Shown here: one piece after another, positions 24,121 through 35,392 of the stretch
Position numbering within the stretch: the first letter of the stretch is position 1
How the letters are laid out: each line of letters begins with the position of its first letter
NCBI RefSeq assembly: GCF_029168945.1
Contig: NC_083605.1
Location: 37,337,280 to 37,401,279 of the forward strand
Source: Cannabis sativa
Taxonomy: Eukaryota > Streptophyta > Magnoliopsida > Rosales > Cannabaceae
DNA length: 64,000 nt
Reading direction: 5' to 3'
Program-made: the position numbers and the translations under genes
The notes under the pieces: model-generated
Databases searched by the model: none
Seen by the model: the letters and a program-made list of their open reading frames with translations, nothing else
What the model was told of the DNA's origin: nothing

Positions 24121-24276
24121 GCACTTAGGATTCCTGAAATAAATAAAGAAAATATTGCAAGAAAAAGGTTAGAAAAATCAGCAAGAGAAAATATACCAAA
24201 GTAGAAGTTAGTATAATTTTATGTAATATTAATCTTTAAACAATTCCCCCAAGAATTCATATTACGGCCAAAAACT

Positions 24277-25463
24277 TGTTGCTATATTTTTAAACACTAC
24301 GCAAGTATACGCAATCAAGTAGTAAATCTCACACAGGTGAGGTCGATCCCACAGGGAATTGGATTAAGTACCACTAAATTATACTTATGATTCTATTCGG
24401 TAAATCAAAAGCAATTATGAATTAAAAGCAATAAAATATGAAAGAAATTCAGAAAACTTAATAACACACTGTAAAGTTGAGCAAGATGAGGCAATAGGGA
24501 GGAGAATCCTGTTGTTGTTTACCCAAATTGTTAATGATTAATTACTATCCTATTCTTGGAGTGAATGACAGATTATGAAATAACCTAGCTCCTTTCAGAT
24601 CTTCTAGATTCTAAATCACATGTTATCTAATTAATTCCTTAATTAAACTAACATGAAATCAGCATTAAGTAATAATCTACTCGTCACATAAGTCATGTAA
24701 ATACTTTCGTTTCACATAGAACATCGATTATCTTAATTTTAGCATTCTCAATTCTCACTTTTCAGATTTTGAATTGAGATCATAGAGCATGCACAAGGTG
24801 ATCAATCTTAAACATGAAATTAAACACGAACTAAGATAATTTCACACACAAGAATTGAGGAATGGTAATTAAACATTAACTAGGAAACATTAAACAACAA
24901 TCATCATCCTCCCTAAATGGGAAATTTAGTTCAGAAATAAATCCATAACCATTCCTATGACAATATTCAACATAAATAAATTAAAGAGGAATAAAGAAAA
25001 GAACTGTTTGAGGATGAATTCTGGATCTTCACTTGAATCTCTATGCTCTTCCTGCCGCTCTCAGCTGTGTTTTAGGGTTCCAAATCGCTCTCCCTGACTT
25101 CCAATCGCAGTTTTCTATTTATACTTGAAATTTAGGGTTCGATGGACGAAAATACCCCCGGTCCGTACGGGATCTCGCCGCGGCCATGCTTCCTCTCGCC
25201 GCGGCGAGAATGTGCCAATTTCAGCCTCTCTCTGTTTCTCGTATCTCGCCGCGGCGAGACTCTTCATCGCCGCGGCCAGATATAGAAAAACTCAATTTTT
25301 GAGTTTTTCTTCGGCTCAGCACGTCTTTCAATGAATTTCTGCACCCGAGACCTCTTTTACTCCAAAGAACCTGAAAACATAGAAAACAAGCGTAATTCCG
25401 TCCCAACACAGCTAAAAATGCACATAAATTGGATCCAAAACATAGGCTAAAAATAGCCTAACA
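24277..25463 (-). repeat. 5' LTR of the Athila-like element
   Basis: Same 1187-bp sequence as 14230-15416 with one difference seen. Downstream in element direction (24276 leftwards) comes AGTTTTTGGCCGTAATATG and a G-run, then gag at 24120. The primer site is not a clear match to any tRNA end I know. Palindrome pairs are at 25178/25199 and 25249/25270. Confidence 0.92.
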
Positions 25464-26821
25464 CCATATAAGGAAATTGGGCCTCACTTTGCAACTTTTC
25501 CATTTTGTTATTTTTCATTCCCATTTTCTCAAAAATGCTAATTTTCCAATTTAACCATTTAAATGCCAATTCTAATTATTTAATAACTTAAAAATAATTA
25601 TTAAATAATATTTCCATTTAATATATTTATTAATTTAGACATATAAAGTATCTTAATTAATAAATAAACCTAGAATCTCTTTTCTTTACAATTTCGCCCT
25701 TGCTTAGTGAAAATTCATAAAGTAGACATAGTCTAACTTTAGAATTATAATTGATTAATTAAAATCAATTAACTGAGTCTTACAAGTACTATGGTCTCAA
25801 CTAGTATGGGGACCATGGGTCTATATAACCGAGCTTCTAATAAGTCGAACCGAATTTACCAAGTAATTTCCCTAACTTATTAATTCCTCATTGAATCCAC
25901 TCTTAGAACTTGGAATTGCACTCTCAGTCATATAGAACGCTCTATATGTTTTACGATACACATACGTCATTAGTTATCCATTGTTATAATCCTAATTTGA
26001 TCAATGATCCTCTATATAGATGATTTACACTGTAAAGGGATTAAATTACCGTAACACCCTACAATGTATTTTATCCTTAAAACACTTAACCCTGTATAAA
26101 TGATATTTCAGCTAAGTGAAATGAGTACTCCACCATTTATTTTCGTTTGGTTAAGCTCGAAGGAAATTATCCTTTACTTTCTATTCGCCAGATAGAAGCT
26201 ATAGATTCCATATTTATGTTAGCGCTCCCACTCAATTGTACTACCGTGTTCCCAAAATGTACGTATCACCCTGACCCAAAAGTAGGCTTAACTAACAAAT
26301 CAAAGAACACGAATAACACTCTTGAGATTGAACCTAATCATATCAGGATTAAGATCATTTGATCTAGGATCAACATGTGATATTGAATTGAATAGATATT
26401 ACGGTAAATTCTAATATATCTAATCAAAATTCAATATCGGTCCCTTCCGATGTATACTCCATACATCTGATACTGGTAAACTTTTCCAATGTCCTGGAAA
26501 GGACATAACACTTTTCCAAGGTGTAAGAATAACTATCGCTGATCATACCATGTCAGACTAAATCCAGTGTTCTGACAAATCAGGGAATAAACTTTCGAAC
26601 ATATTATTAAGATTATATTCCACTGTGCTGACAACACTATAATCATTAACAAATTCATATGTTCTAAACTTAAATAGGATTCATACATTATATATATATA
26701 ATCATGAAATAAATCATGTGAACCATGCAACATAAAATGTTATTTCTGATCTTTATTAATAAGTAAATCTGATTATATTGAAATGAGTTTTATTTAGGAG
26801 GTAATAAAACCCAACACCTTC

Positions 26822-28781
26822 AAACTCAGTTTGAGGGAACTTCTGATGTTAAGGGCTCTAGATTTATTATGCTTCAAACTAAATTTGATGAGCTTAGGAT
26901 GTCAGAATATGAAACCCTAACTGAATTCTATGAAAAACTATCTGATATTGCTAATGAATATTTTGCTCTTGGTGAAAAACTTGATGATTTTGTTCTTGTG
27001 AGAAGAATTGTTAGAGTTCTTCCAGAGAGGTTCGATACTAAAATTTTAGCAATGGAGGAGGCTAAAGACTTTAGCACAATGAAGGTGGAAGAAGTAATGA
27101 GTTCATTGCGCACTTTTGAATTGAATCAGCAAATCAAGCAGAAGGACAAACCCAAGTCCATTGCTGATAGAGGTAAAGGTATTGCTTTTAATGTTGCTGA
27201 AAAAGAAACTTCAGATGATGAAGAAGATGATAAGATGGATGTTTTAACTAAAAACTTTCAAAAATACATGAAAAAGATAAGTGACAAAAAGAATTTTCCA
27301 AAATTCTCCAAAGGTAATACTTTTTCAAAACCTTCAATGTCTAACAAAAAGGGAATTCAGTGCAGGGAATGTGACGGTTTTGGACATATTCAATCTGAAT
27401 GTGCAAATACACTGAAAAAGAATAAGAAAAGTTTCAATGTCACATGGAGTGACGATGAAACTGATAGTGATGAAGATATTTTTAAAAATGTTGCACTAAC
27501 CTCAGTTTCTTCTAAGTTTGTTTGTGATTCACAGGTGAAAGAAAAATTGGTATGTTTGAATAATACCATTGAAAAAGAAAATTCTGATTCTGATTCTGAT
27601 GAATCTGACATCTGTGAGGAGTCACTGGCTGAGTCTTACAAGGTTAAGTATGAAAAGTGGATACAGGTTACTTCTGAAAAATAGATCATTGTCAAAAATA
27701 AATAAACAATTGTCTCATCAAACTGAATCTCTTGAATTGAAAATTAAAGAATTTGAGATTGATTTTTGTTTAAAAGATGAAGAAATTATTCTATTAAAGA
27801 AGGAACTTGAAAATTTCAAGAAAAATATTCAAATGCTTAACCCTGGATCTTCTATTTTTGAGCAAGTTCAGAATGCAGGTCAAAGAGTCTTTGCTGGTCT
27901 TGGATCAAATGGTACTGAAAGTTCTGGAAAAACAAAATTTGTAAAATCTAGTGTTCAAGCGAATTTACCTGCTGCTGCAAATTTAAGATCTCAGGTAAGA
28001 AGGTTTGTTCCAATCTGTCATTTTTGTGGTATTAAAGGACATATCAGGCCTAAATGTTTCACGCTACAAAATATGTTTAAAACAAATTATTTTGGTGATT
28101 TGAAATTTTTTCAAAAGAAACATAGTGCTTTGAAACAAAAATGAATTGAAAAAGAAAGATGTCTAGCTGGTTTTTCTGATAAAAGTGATGCTTCTCAAAT
28201 GTGGTATTTTGACAGTGGTTGTTCTAGACATATGATATGTGACAAGGATTTTTTAGTGAATATCAGACCAATGCAATCTGGTGAGGTCACGTTTGGTAAT
28301 GGTTTAACAGGAAATGTCATTGGTATGAGAACTCTCAATTTTGAAGGGTTACCAAGGTTGACAAATGTTATGCTTGTTGAGGGACTAAAAGCTAATTTAC
28401 TTAGCATTAGTCAGATTTGTAATCAAGGGTATACCGTCAATTTTGACAATGATCATTGTTTTATTCTTAACAGTGATAAACAATGCATTTTACAAGGGTT
28501 TAGATCTGTTGATAATTGCTATACTCTCACATCTATTCTTACTTGTCATTCTACATGTGAAAATACCAGTGTTGTATATATTTCCAAGAATCATGTTCAA
28601 CATTCTAGAACAAAACACATTGATATAAGGCATCACTTTATCAGGGAATTTGTTGAAAATAAATCTTTGCAATTAGAATATATTGATACTGAAAAATAAT
28701 TAGCTGATATTTTCACCAAGGCCCTAGACTCAAGTCACTTTGACTCCCTCAGAAAATCTTTGGGAGTTTGCATTGTCTAAT
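26822..28781 (+). pseudogene. Copia gag-pol remainder, internally deleted
   Basis: Continues gag after the solo-LTR insertion. It shows a first zinc knuckle CRECDGFGHIQSEC (27361-27402), an acidic Ser/Asp segment, a coiled coil (~27720-27830) and a second knuckle CHFCGIKGHIRPKC (~28018-28059). Then come the protease motif WYFDSGCSRHM (DSG at 28211) and the start of the pre-integrase domain. Near 28560 the text jumps to the C-terminal RNase H motif TKHIDIRHHFIRE...LADIFTKAL, so integrase and RT are deleted. There is a frameshift near 27660 and in-frame stops at 28142 and 28697. The copy cannot transpose by itself. Confidence 0.9.
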
Positions 28782-29110
28782 CTCTCTTGTTTTTGTTTTT
28801 GTACAATATTGTTAAGTTATTCTTTGCTTGCTTCTAATCTTTTTTCATTCTAATTTGACAAGTCATGTTTATGCTTTTGAATTATAATTAGTTAAGATCT
28901 CATTCTTATCATACTATTTGAGGTTGAGTTAAAAGTTTCATGTTACTTCTTATTTGTGTCTGGAATTTCATAATGTTCTTATACAGAGTTGAGCGTATTT
29001 TGTTTCAGTTATTTGTCAGGCCCCTCGCTAGAATAGAGCTACCCATACTGAAGTGTGAAAGCCATCTTTTGAGTAAGCTGGAACATTGTAATTAGCAACT
29101 ATGATGAGGA
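28782..29110 (+). other. Copia post-pol region, left part
   Basis: Sequence after the pol stop with no open frame and no recognisable motif. It is T-rich and continues beyond the LTR-like insertion, from about 30977 to the 3' LTR. Confidence 0.5.
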
Positions 29111-30976
29111 TGTTGGGTTTTATGCCCTAAATAAAACTCTGTTTCAATGTAATCCAGATTATTCTATATCAATAAAGTAACAGAAGTAATTTTTCATTCA
29201 CTTGTGTATGTTTTGGTTCACTTAATCAATTGCTTGTCTATTTGATTTATAAATTCATCCAAACCCCTTTCACATACTTGAACATGTTTATTGTGTTGTC
29301 AACACAGTGGAAAATAAACATGACTATGTGAATAAAGTATTCCTAGATTTATCAGAACACTGGATTTCACTGATATGACAATCTACAACAGAGTTTACTT
29401 ACATTTGGAGAAATGTTATGTTCTTTCCAGAACATAGGTTAAAGTAAAGCTCAGGTTGGATGCATGGAGTATGCATTGGAATGGACCGATATTGAACTTT
29501 GAATTAGATTTTGAAACTTACCGTAAACATCTATTCAATTCAATATCAGAAGTTGATCCTAGATCACATGATCTAAATCCTGATATGGTTAGGCTTAATT
29601 TCAAGAGTATTATTCGTGTTCTTTGATTTGTTAGTTAAGCCTAAAACTGTAGTCTGGGCAATACATACATTTTGGGAACACGGTAGTGCGATTGAGTGGG
29701 AGCGCTAACATAAATATGGAATCTATAGCTTCTATCTGGCGAATAGTAAGCAAAGGGTGATCTCCTTCGAGCTTAACCAAACGAGATAAATGATTGAGTA
29801 CTCATTTCACTTAGTTGAAATATCATTTATACAGGGTTAAGTGTTTTAAGGATAAAATACATTGTAGGGTGTTACGGTAATCTAAGTCCCTTTACAGTGT
29901 AGATCATCCATATAGAGGATCATTGATCACATTAGGATTATAACAATGGATAACTAATAATGTGTCTATATGGTGGAACATATAGAGCATTCTATATAAT
30001 GAGAGTGCAATTCTGAGTTCTATGTGTGGATTCAACGAAGAATTAATAAGTCAGTGAATTTAAGTGGTAAATTCAAGATCTGCTTATTGGAAGCTCGGAT
30101 ATATAGACCCATGGTCCCCTCACTAGTTGAGATGATATTACTTGTAGGACTCATTTAATTGATTTTAATTAATCAATTAAGAATTCTCAAGATAAACTTG
30201 TCAGTTTGAGAATTTAGCACTCATTAAGGGCAAAACAGTAAATAGAGATTTTGAAGGGCATATTTATTAATTAGGAAACTTTAATTAGTTTTATTATTAA
30301 TAAAATAAATGATAATATATTATTTGATAATTATTTTTAATTATTAAATAATTAGATTTATCATTAATATGGTTGAACAATGGAATTGGCAATATTTCAC
30401 AAAAAGGGAAACTATCAAGTGTAGGAAAAGGAAAGTTGGAAAAGAGGCAAGCCTTGTTTCCACATTGCCTAGGCCGGCCCCTTTACCTTCCTTTTCCCCT
30501 TGATTTTCTCAGTTCAAAATGTCAATCATAGCCCTTGGTGGTCTTCTATAAATAGAAGGCAAAGGTTTCAGATTTTAACATCTCCGTACAAGCTTTTCAC
30601 AGCATTATTCTGAAAGAATTTTCTCTCAGAAAATTCTCTCTGAGCCGCCACCCTCTCTCTCTCTATACCTTCACTGTTTCGAAATGTATGAGTGCTAGAG
30701 TAGTGCCCACACACATCAAGTAATACCTCAATCATAGTGAGGAAGGCTGTGTAGAATTCAGAAACAACAAAGAAGGACTTTCGGGCTCAGATCTTGATTA
30801 TACTCTGCCACAGAAAGGAATCAAGGGTTAGAGATCTGAGTGGGAGGAGACATATATATTCCGCTGCAATCACTGTAAGATTTCTGATACTCTTATGTGT
30901 TTAATTTCATATCGTTTTAGAAGTTCATATTTAGGTTGTTAAATCAACATACTTGTGAGTAGATCTAAGTTCCTGG
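29111..30976 (+). repeat. LTR-like insertion, same family as the solo LTR, opposite orientation
   Basis: Begins TGTTGGGTTTTATGCC and follows the solo LTR (inverted 26816-25464 and 14229-13729) along its whole length. Shared blocks include GGGAGCGCTAACATAAATATG and, near the end, CTAAGTTCCTGGTAAAAT. A TATA box lies near 30548 (CTATAAATAGAAGG). The expected last bases (TTTCCAACA) are absent and I find no target duplication of GAGGA. The right end is therefore truncated or rearranged and its coordinate approximate. Confidence 0.8.
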
Positions 30977-32226
30977 TAAAATAGAAAATGGCTACCTTCA
31001 GTATGGTGTGATAACATCCAGTTGCGGGATCAAATTAAAAAAGGCAAAAATGAAAAATCTTGCCAAGGATAATGATCCTATTTTCACTGCACACACTTAT
31101 GTCTGACAAGTGTGTACAAGTTTGTAAGTCTCCTCTACTAAAATAAATTAAAAATCCTAGTGCACATTTTTTTAGTAACATGCATATTTTTTTTCTCAAC
31201 ATCTACTAAGTAAGGTTTGTTCTTGAGATATTAATTAGTTATTCTCTTTTGAAAGCATAACATGTATATTTGTCATTTGTGATGAAGTTTGATCAAATTA
31301 CTTGCTTTAGAATACCTTATATCTATTGTACATATTTTATTTTATTTTGTATTATTTTCAAGTTTTCAAAATAAAAAAAATAATAATAATAAAAGAGAGG
31401 GAGGCACTGGTGACTTGTCTTGTGGTTTAAGAAATTTTTTTTGGTAAGTATCATTCTAAATTGATTTATTTTGATATGTTTCTTTTTAAAGTTTGATATC
31501 ATATTCATTATTTTTTTGTAATTGATTTTGAAGGATATTCTTAGATTGTTTTTTTAAGAAAGTATCTTGGTTAGTCTAGTTTCCTTTTTTTTTTTTTTTT
31601 AAAAAAAAAGAGGGGCGGTTTCCCTTTTATGTTCATGGGCTTGTAGTTATTCAAATTTGAAATTGGTTTCCTTTTTGCTCCACTCTCCCATGTTTATTTA
31701 AACCAATTTTTACTTGTCATTTATTTTCACCACCTACCCAATTCCTTCTTCCTAGTGTTCTTGTTCTTTGTTTTTAATTCGTCTTTCAGAAATTCATAGC
31801 TAAGACTAAAAACCTAGGGCATCCAAGCAAGATGGTGGAATCTGAACAAGCCCTCCTCGATTACTCCTCCTGCTGCTCCAATTTTGCTGTCCTCATTGAT
31901 CAAGCTTTATGGGGCATAAGTTTTTCTTTCTTTTTATGTTTTTGTTGGACATATTTTTATATTTTCATGTCTTTTTGTCTTTGGCCCTTAGATAAACAAA
32001 AAGGGGGAGTAATTAGTTTGTTTTCTCAACTGGACCCTTTTTCCAGGGGAGTTGTGTTTGGTACTTGTGAACTTTTTTGGATTAAAAGTTAGCATGTTTG
32101 TTTGTTGTTTTTGGTTTCCGATTGTGTTACTCAGGGGGAGTTGTTATTTATTCTTGCTAACTTTAAGTTGTAGGTACTTTGTGTTGAAAAAATATTTTGT
32201 TCATCTAAAGTGCCAAAGGGGGAGAT
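30977..32226 (+). other. Copia post-pol region, right part, with polypurine tract
   Basis: About 1.25 kb without a convincing protein. Three G-rich tracts resemble the polypurine primer: AAAAGGGGGAGT (~32000-32010), CAGGGGGAGT (~32132-32141) and AAAGGGGGAGA (32215-32225). The last abuts the 3' LTR and is the likely functional plus-strand primer. A frame starting at 31832 (VESEQALLDYSSCC) looks like no known family. Confidence 0.6.
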
Positions 32227-33375
32227 TGTAAAGTCCTTTTTTGGCAAGTTAGTTGACAAAATATTTTTCTTTTATGGTAAGATTGTTTTGCATTCATACC
32301 CGATTTTCTTACCGTATTTATTCGATTTTAGTTGCTCTTTTCTATGTTAGGAAAGGTGCACTTTTCAGCTGGACTTTCCTTTGTTTGGAAACTTCTTGTA
32401 GGAGAAGCAATTCTCTTATGGAAAGTTAGTTTTTTAAGAAAACTTTGATTATTGCCTTCTCCTTATTGAATTCGATTGTATCTTGATACAATCAGAATAT
32501 ATAATCTGTTTATTGAAGGAATCAAGACTTAATAGAGGATTAGACCCGATTATAGCAAGTTTCCTTTTTCTGGTCAGATTTGTTGCTTCAGCTTCCGATT
32601 CTGATGCTGCAGATTGTGTTTATCTTAGGAAAGTTTTGTACTGCTGTAGATTCAATCTTGTATTTGTCACTTTAGGGTTTCTATGTTCTATAAATAGAGC
32701 CTAGAGAGCAGCCATTCAAATTAGCTCTTTCATTATTCATTTTTTGCATTTATCTTATTTGAGAGAAAATTGTTTCTTTGTTATGTGAGAGCCTAGTTGT
32801 TCATCTAGGTTCTAGTATTTTATATATCTGTTCTTACTCTGTCGTAGAGTTTGCTAAGAATGACTTGACTGAATAAGAGAGTGGTCTTCATGAGAAGACT
32901 TGATAAAGCCTTACTTCGGGAGGAAGTAAGCACTTTGGTCTTCGGGAGAAGACTTGTTGAAGCCTTACTTCAGGAGGAAGTAAGCACTCACACTTCAAAG
33001 ACGAAGGGAGTTCGGGCTTGAAGGTGTTTCAGAAGTCAGATTCATAAAGTGCATTACAAAGGATTGCGGCAATCATTTAGAGGGAGTTTAAACTTGTTTA
33101 AGTCAATTGTCTTTGTAATTGTTGATACTTTATTAATTGATTTCATTCTCTAGGTGTGGCCTCGTGGACTAGGAGTGTTCGGGAGAACACTGATATCATG
33201 TACAAATCTCTTGTGTCAAGTTATTTAATTTCTGCAAATATTTTTATATTCTGCCTGTTCTGTTTTGTCGTTGCAAAACTGGTTTCTGCAGTGACAGAAT
33301 TACATTCTACTTCTGCAGGCGTATACAGTTTTATATTTTCGTATATATTGACATTTGCAAAAACTCGGTTTTTCA
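32227..33375 (+). repeat. 3' LTR of the copia element
   Basis: Partner of 12211-13360. Starts TGTAAAGTCC right after the polypurine tract and ends TTTTTCA just before the target duplication TTGTG. TATA box at ~32689. It carries the same hairpin units (~32884-32985). Confidence 0.92.
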
Positions 33376-33380
33376 TTGTG

Positions 33381-33948
33381 TATCATACTATTAATGTAGA
33401 AACGTAGATAATGGTATATTCTAATTAAATTCTTTAGTGCTTTGTCGTTACTTGCCACAAAAAAAACCCAATTTACACTCTCTTTCCCTTGCATTCTTTT
33501 TTTATTTTAAAAAAAAAAAAAAAATTCCCTTTCATTCTTATTTCAATTAAAATATGTTAATAACTTCCAATTGTCATTGGATCTTTTTTTATTTCTTTTT
33601 ACAAAATAATTGTTATTGGACTTAAAAGTCTGATTATTATTGTTATAGTTTTACATTTTTCTAAATATTATTAGTGTTTGTTTATTATTATTATTAATTA
33701 ATATGTACTTACTTTTTTATAATTCTTTCTTAACTAATGTGCAAGCTGTTTTAAAATACACAATTAAAGTATTAATGTTTTTTGTAATAATTTATTAACA
33801 TCTATGTTTATTTTTCTTCTATTAATTTTCTAAGATATTATTCATAATTATAATTTATATTATTTTTTTTGATAAATCACATAACATTCTTATCTAATTA
33901 CTAAAACTGTGTGAAAAAAAATTTGATAGCTACTAAGTGTAATATAAA
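33381..33948. other. AT-rich intergenic DNA
   Basis: No frame, RNA gene or element end that I can support. Contains an A-run near 33510-33524. Confidence 0.5.
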
Positions 33949-34303
33949 CACTACAAATTACATTTAAACACACTATAAATAATTACTATTTTTAGTGACA
34001 ATTTTTTAGTCACAACATAAATTTTTTGTGACTAAATGTGACTTTTAGTCACAACAAAAAATTATTTGTGACTAAAACATAGCATTTAGACACAAGTTGT
34101 CACTAATTTAATTTAAGTCACAATAAGTATTGTGACTAAAAATATATTTAATCACAACAAATTGTAATTTTTGTGACTAATACATATAACCACAGACCTT
34201 TGAATCACAACATAGTAATAATAATTTATAATTAGTCACAATTTTTTTACTTTTAGTCACAAATTTTATTGTGACTAAAAGTAAGATTTTTTATAATGAC
34301 AAT
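33949..34303. mobile_element. CACTA-like MITE with TTAGTCACAA repeats
   Basis: Starts CACTACAAAT, the signature end of CACTA elements, and ends near TTTTTATAATG, a decayed inverted counterpart. Between them the short motif TTAGTCACAA or its complement TTGTGACTAA recurs about ten times in both orientations, like the subterminal repeats bound by CACTA transposase. It has no coding capacity. The 3-bp target duplication is not clear, so the ends are approximate. Confidence 0.6.
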
Positions 34304-34339
34304 ACTTTTCACTTCATGAATTAAGTATAAGTGTAATTT

Positions 34340-34596
34340 ATAGGAGTTTTTACAAAAATACTAGATTTTGGACAAAAGCTTACAATTAATTTTAATGCCA
34401 TATGGAATTTTTTTTATAAAAATATGCCTTTTTATAAAACAACCGTAAAAAAATAAAATAGAACAATTAAAACAACAGTGGAACAACTAAAAAATAACCG
34501 TTGAACAACAGTACACAGTATTTTTGAAAAAAAATTTGCCCCACAGTAAAAAAGAAAAAAATTAAAAATTTCAATATGTGGTGTAAAAATTCCTAT
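34340..34596. mobile_element. MITE with ATAGGA(G/A)TTTTTACA inverted ends
   Basis: The left end ATAGGAGTTTTTACA and the right end TGTAAAAATTCCTAT are inverted repeats with one mismatch. The 257-bp interior is AT-rich and non-coding. No clear target duplication is visible, so the superfamily is not assigned. Confidence 0.6.
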
Positions 34597-35392
34597 TATC
34601 TTAAACAATACTTTTTCACTTCATGAATCATGAATTTAAAAAGTGATCATAATTACATTATAATATAAAATTTTATGGTTGTCTCCCTATGAAAGATATT
34701 AGTGGTGCACTCCTTATGACCATATTTAGATAATTATAGTTTTAATATTTTTATATGATAGTCTTTATATAGTTATAGTAGTCATTTTAATATTTTTTTT
34801 ATTTGAATTATTTGCTATGTCAGCAATAAAGTGTATTTTAGTTCAAGAGTGAAAAAAATATTTTGAACTCTAATTTAAAAATTTAAAAATTATTAGCTAC
34901 AATATACACTATCATATAATAATATAATTATATAATTATTGCTGTAAATACGAAAGAATACATTAATAATTGTTTCTCAAAAAAAGTACTATCATAAAAA
35001 TGCATTATAAAACATTAGAATATAAAATATAAATAGTGAAATTTTACTTATTTGATTAGCAAAAATAAAAAATTTTACATACTAACAACTACATTATTCA
35101 TAGTTGGTTGAATTAACTACATCATTTTACACTTAAAATGATATTTATTAATTATAATTATTTAACCTTTTTTTTATTAATTATTTTTGTTTGTAAAATA
35201 AAAAAATACCAACATGGAGGTGCCACGCGCACCTCTACCCAAACTAATATATATATATATATGCGCGATGATATATGCAATGAAAATTTTATATAAATAT
35301 ATATAAGGCTCATATTTGTAAATACGTGTGTGATGTGCTAGTCGGGCTCATATTTTTTGGGCTTTTTAAAATATAGTTATGTTGTCTCAGGC
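34597..35392. other. AT-rich intergenic DNA
   Basis: No gene seen. An (AT)n tract lies near 35249-35261. From ~35300 there is text (GGGCTCATATTTTTT) that recurs near 36630, suggesting an older repeat into which the hAT element at 35393 was inserted. Confidence 0.45.

Larger units (their letters stand above)
14230..25463 (-). mobile_element. Athila-like Ty3/gypsy retrotransposon, recent insertion
   Basis: Full-length 11.2-kb element with 1187-bp LTRs at both ends and the perfect target duplication CCATA (14225-14229 and 25464-25468). Reading right to left, the order is 5' LTR, gag, protease, RT, RNase H, integrase, a palindrome-rich spacer, a 393-aa accessory ORF, a polypurine tract (GTTTGGGGGAGTT, minus strand at ~15417-15430) and the 3' LTR. 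The Athila assignment rests on the gag/RT style ([29 protein letters not shown]) and on an extra ORF after pol. The LTRs are almost identical, yet gag-pol has several single-base frameshifts. Confidence 0.93.
13729..26816 (-). mobile_element. Solo LTR nested in copia gag, itself split by an Athila-like element
   Basis: The outer pieces 13729-14229 and 25464-26816 form one minus-strand LTR of about 1.85 kb with TGTTGG/CCAACA ends. It is bordered by the target duplication CCTTC (13724-13728 and 26817-26821). Only one LTR lies between the duplications, so it is a solo LTR left by LTR-LTR recombination. The right piece matches, inverted, the LTR-like segment at 29111-30976 and the truncated one at 62160. 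A TATA-like CTATTTATAG at ~14131 is consistent with minus-strand U3. The Athila-like element 14230-25463 sits inside it. Confidence 0.9.
12211..33375 (+). mobile_element. SIRE-like Ty1/copia retrotransposon with nested insertions
   Basis: Two ~1150-bp direct LTRs (12211-13360 and 32227-33375) enclose gag and pol remnants. The outer flanks carry the perfect 5-bp target duplication TTGTG (12206-12210 and 33376-33380). A polypurine tract abuts the 3' LTR. The gag opening (RPPLLND...YWKVRMRAF) resembles the SIRE lineage. Integrase and most of reverse transcriptase are missing, so this copy is non-autonomous. It has since been enlarged by a solo LTR (13729-26816, including an Athila-like element) and another LTR-like insertion (29111-30976). 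No canonical tRNA-Met primer site is visible after the 5' LTR. Confidence 0.93.

Noticed and set aside
31832..32092. 86-aa frame in the copia post-pol region as a possible env-like ORF
   Set aside because: Too short and T-rich after the first 30 residues; no homology or motif to support a SIRE-type envelope-like protein.
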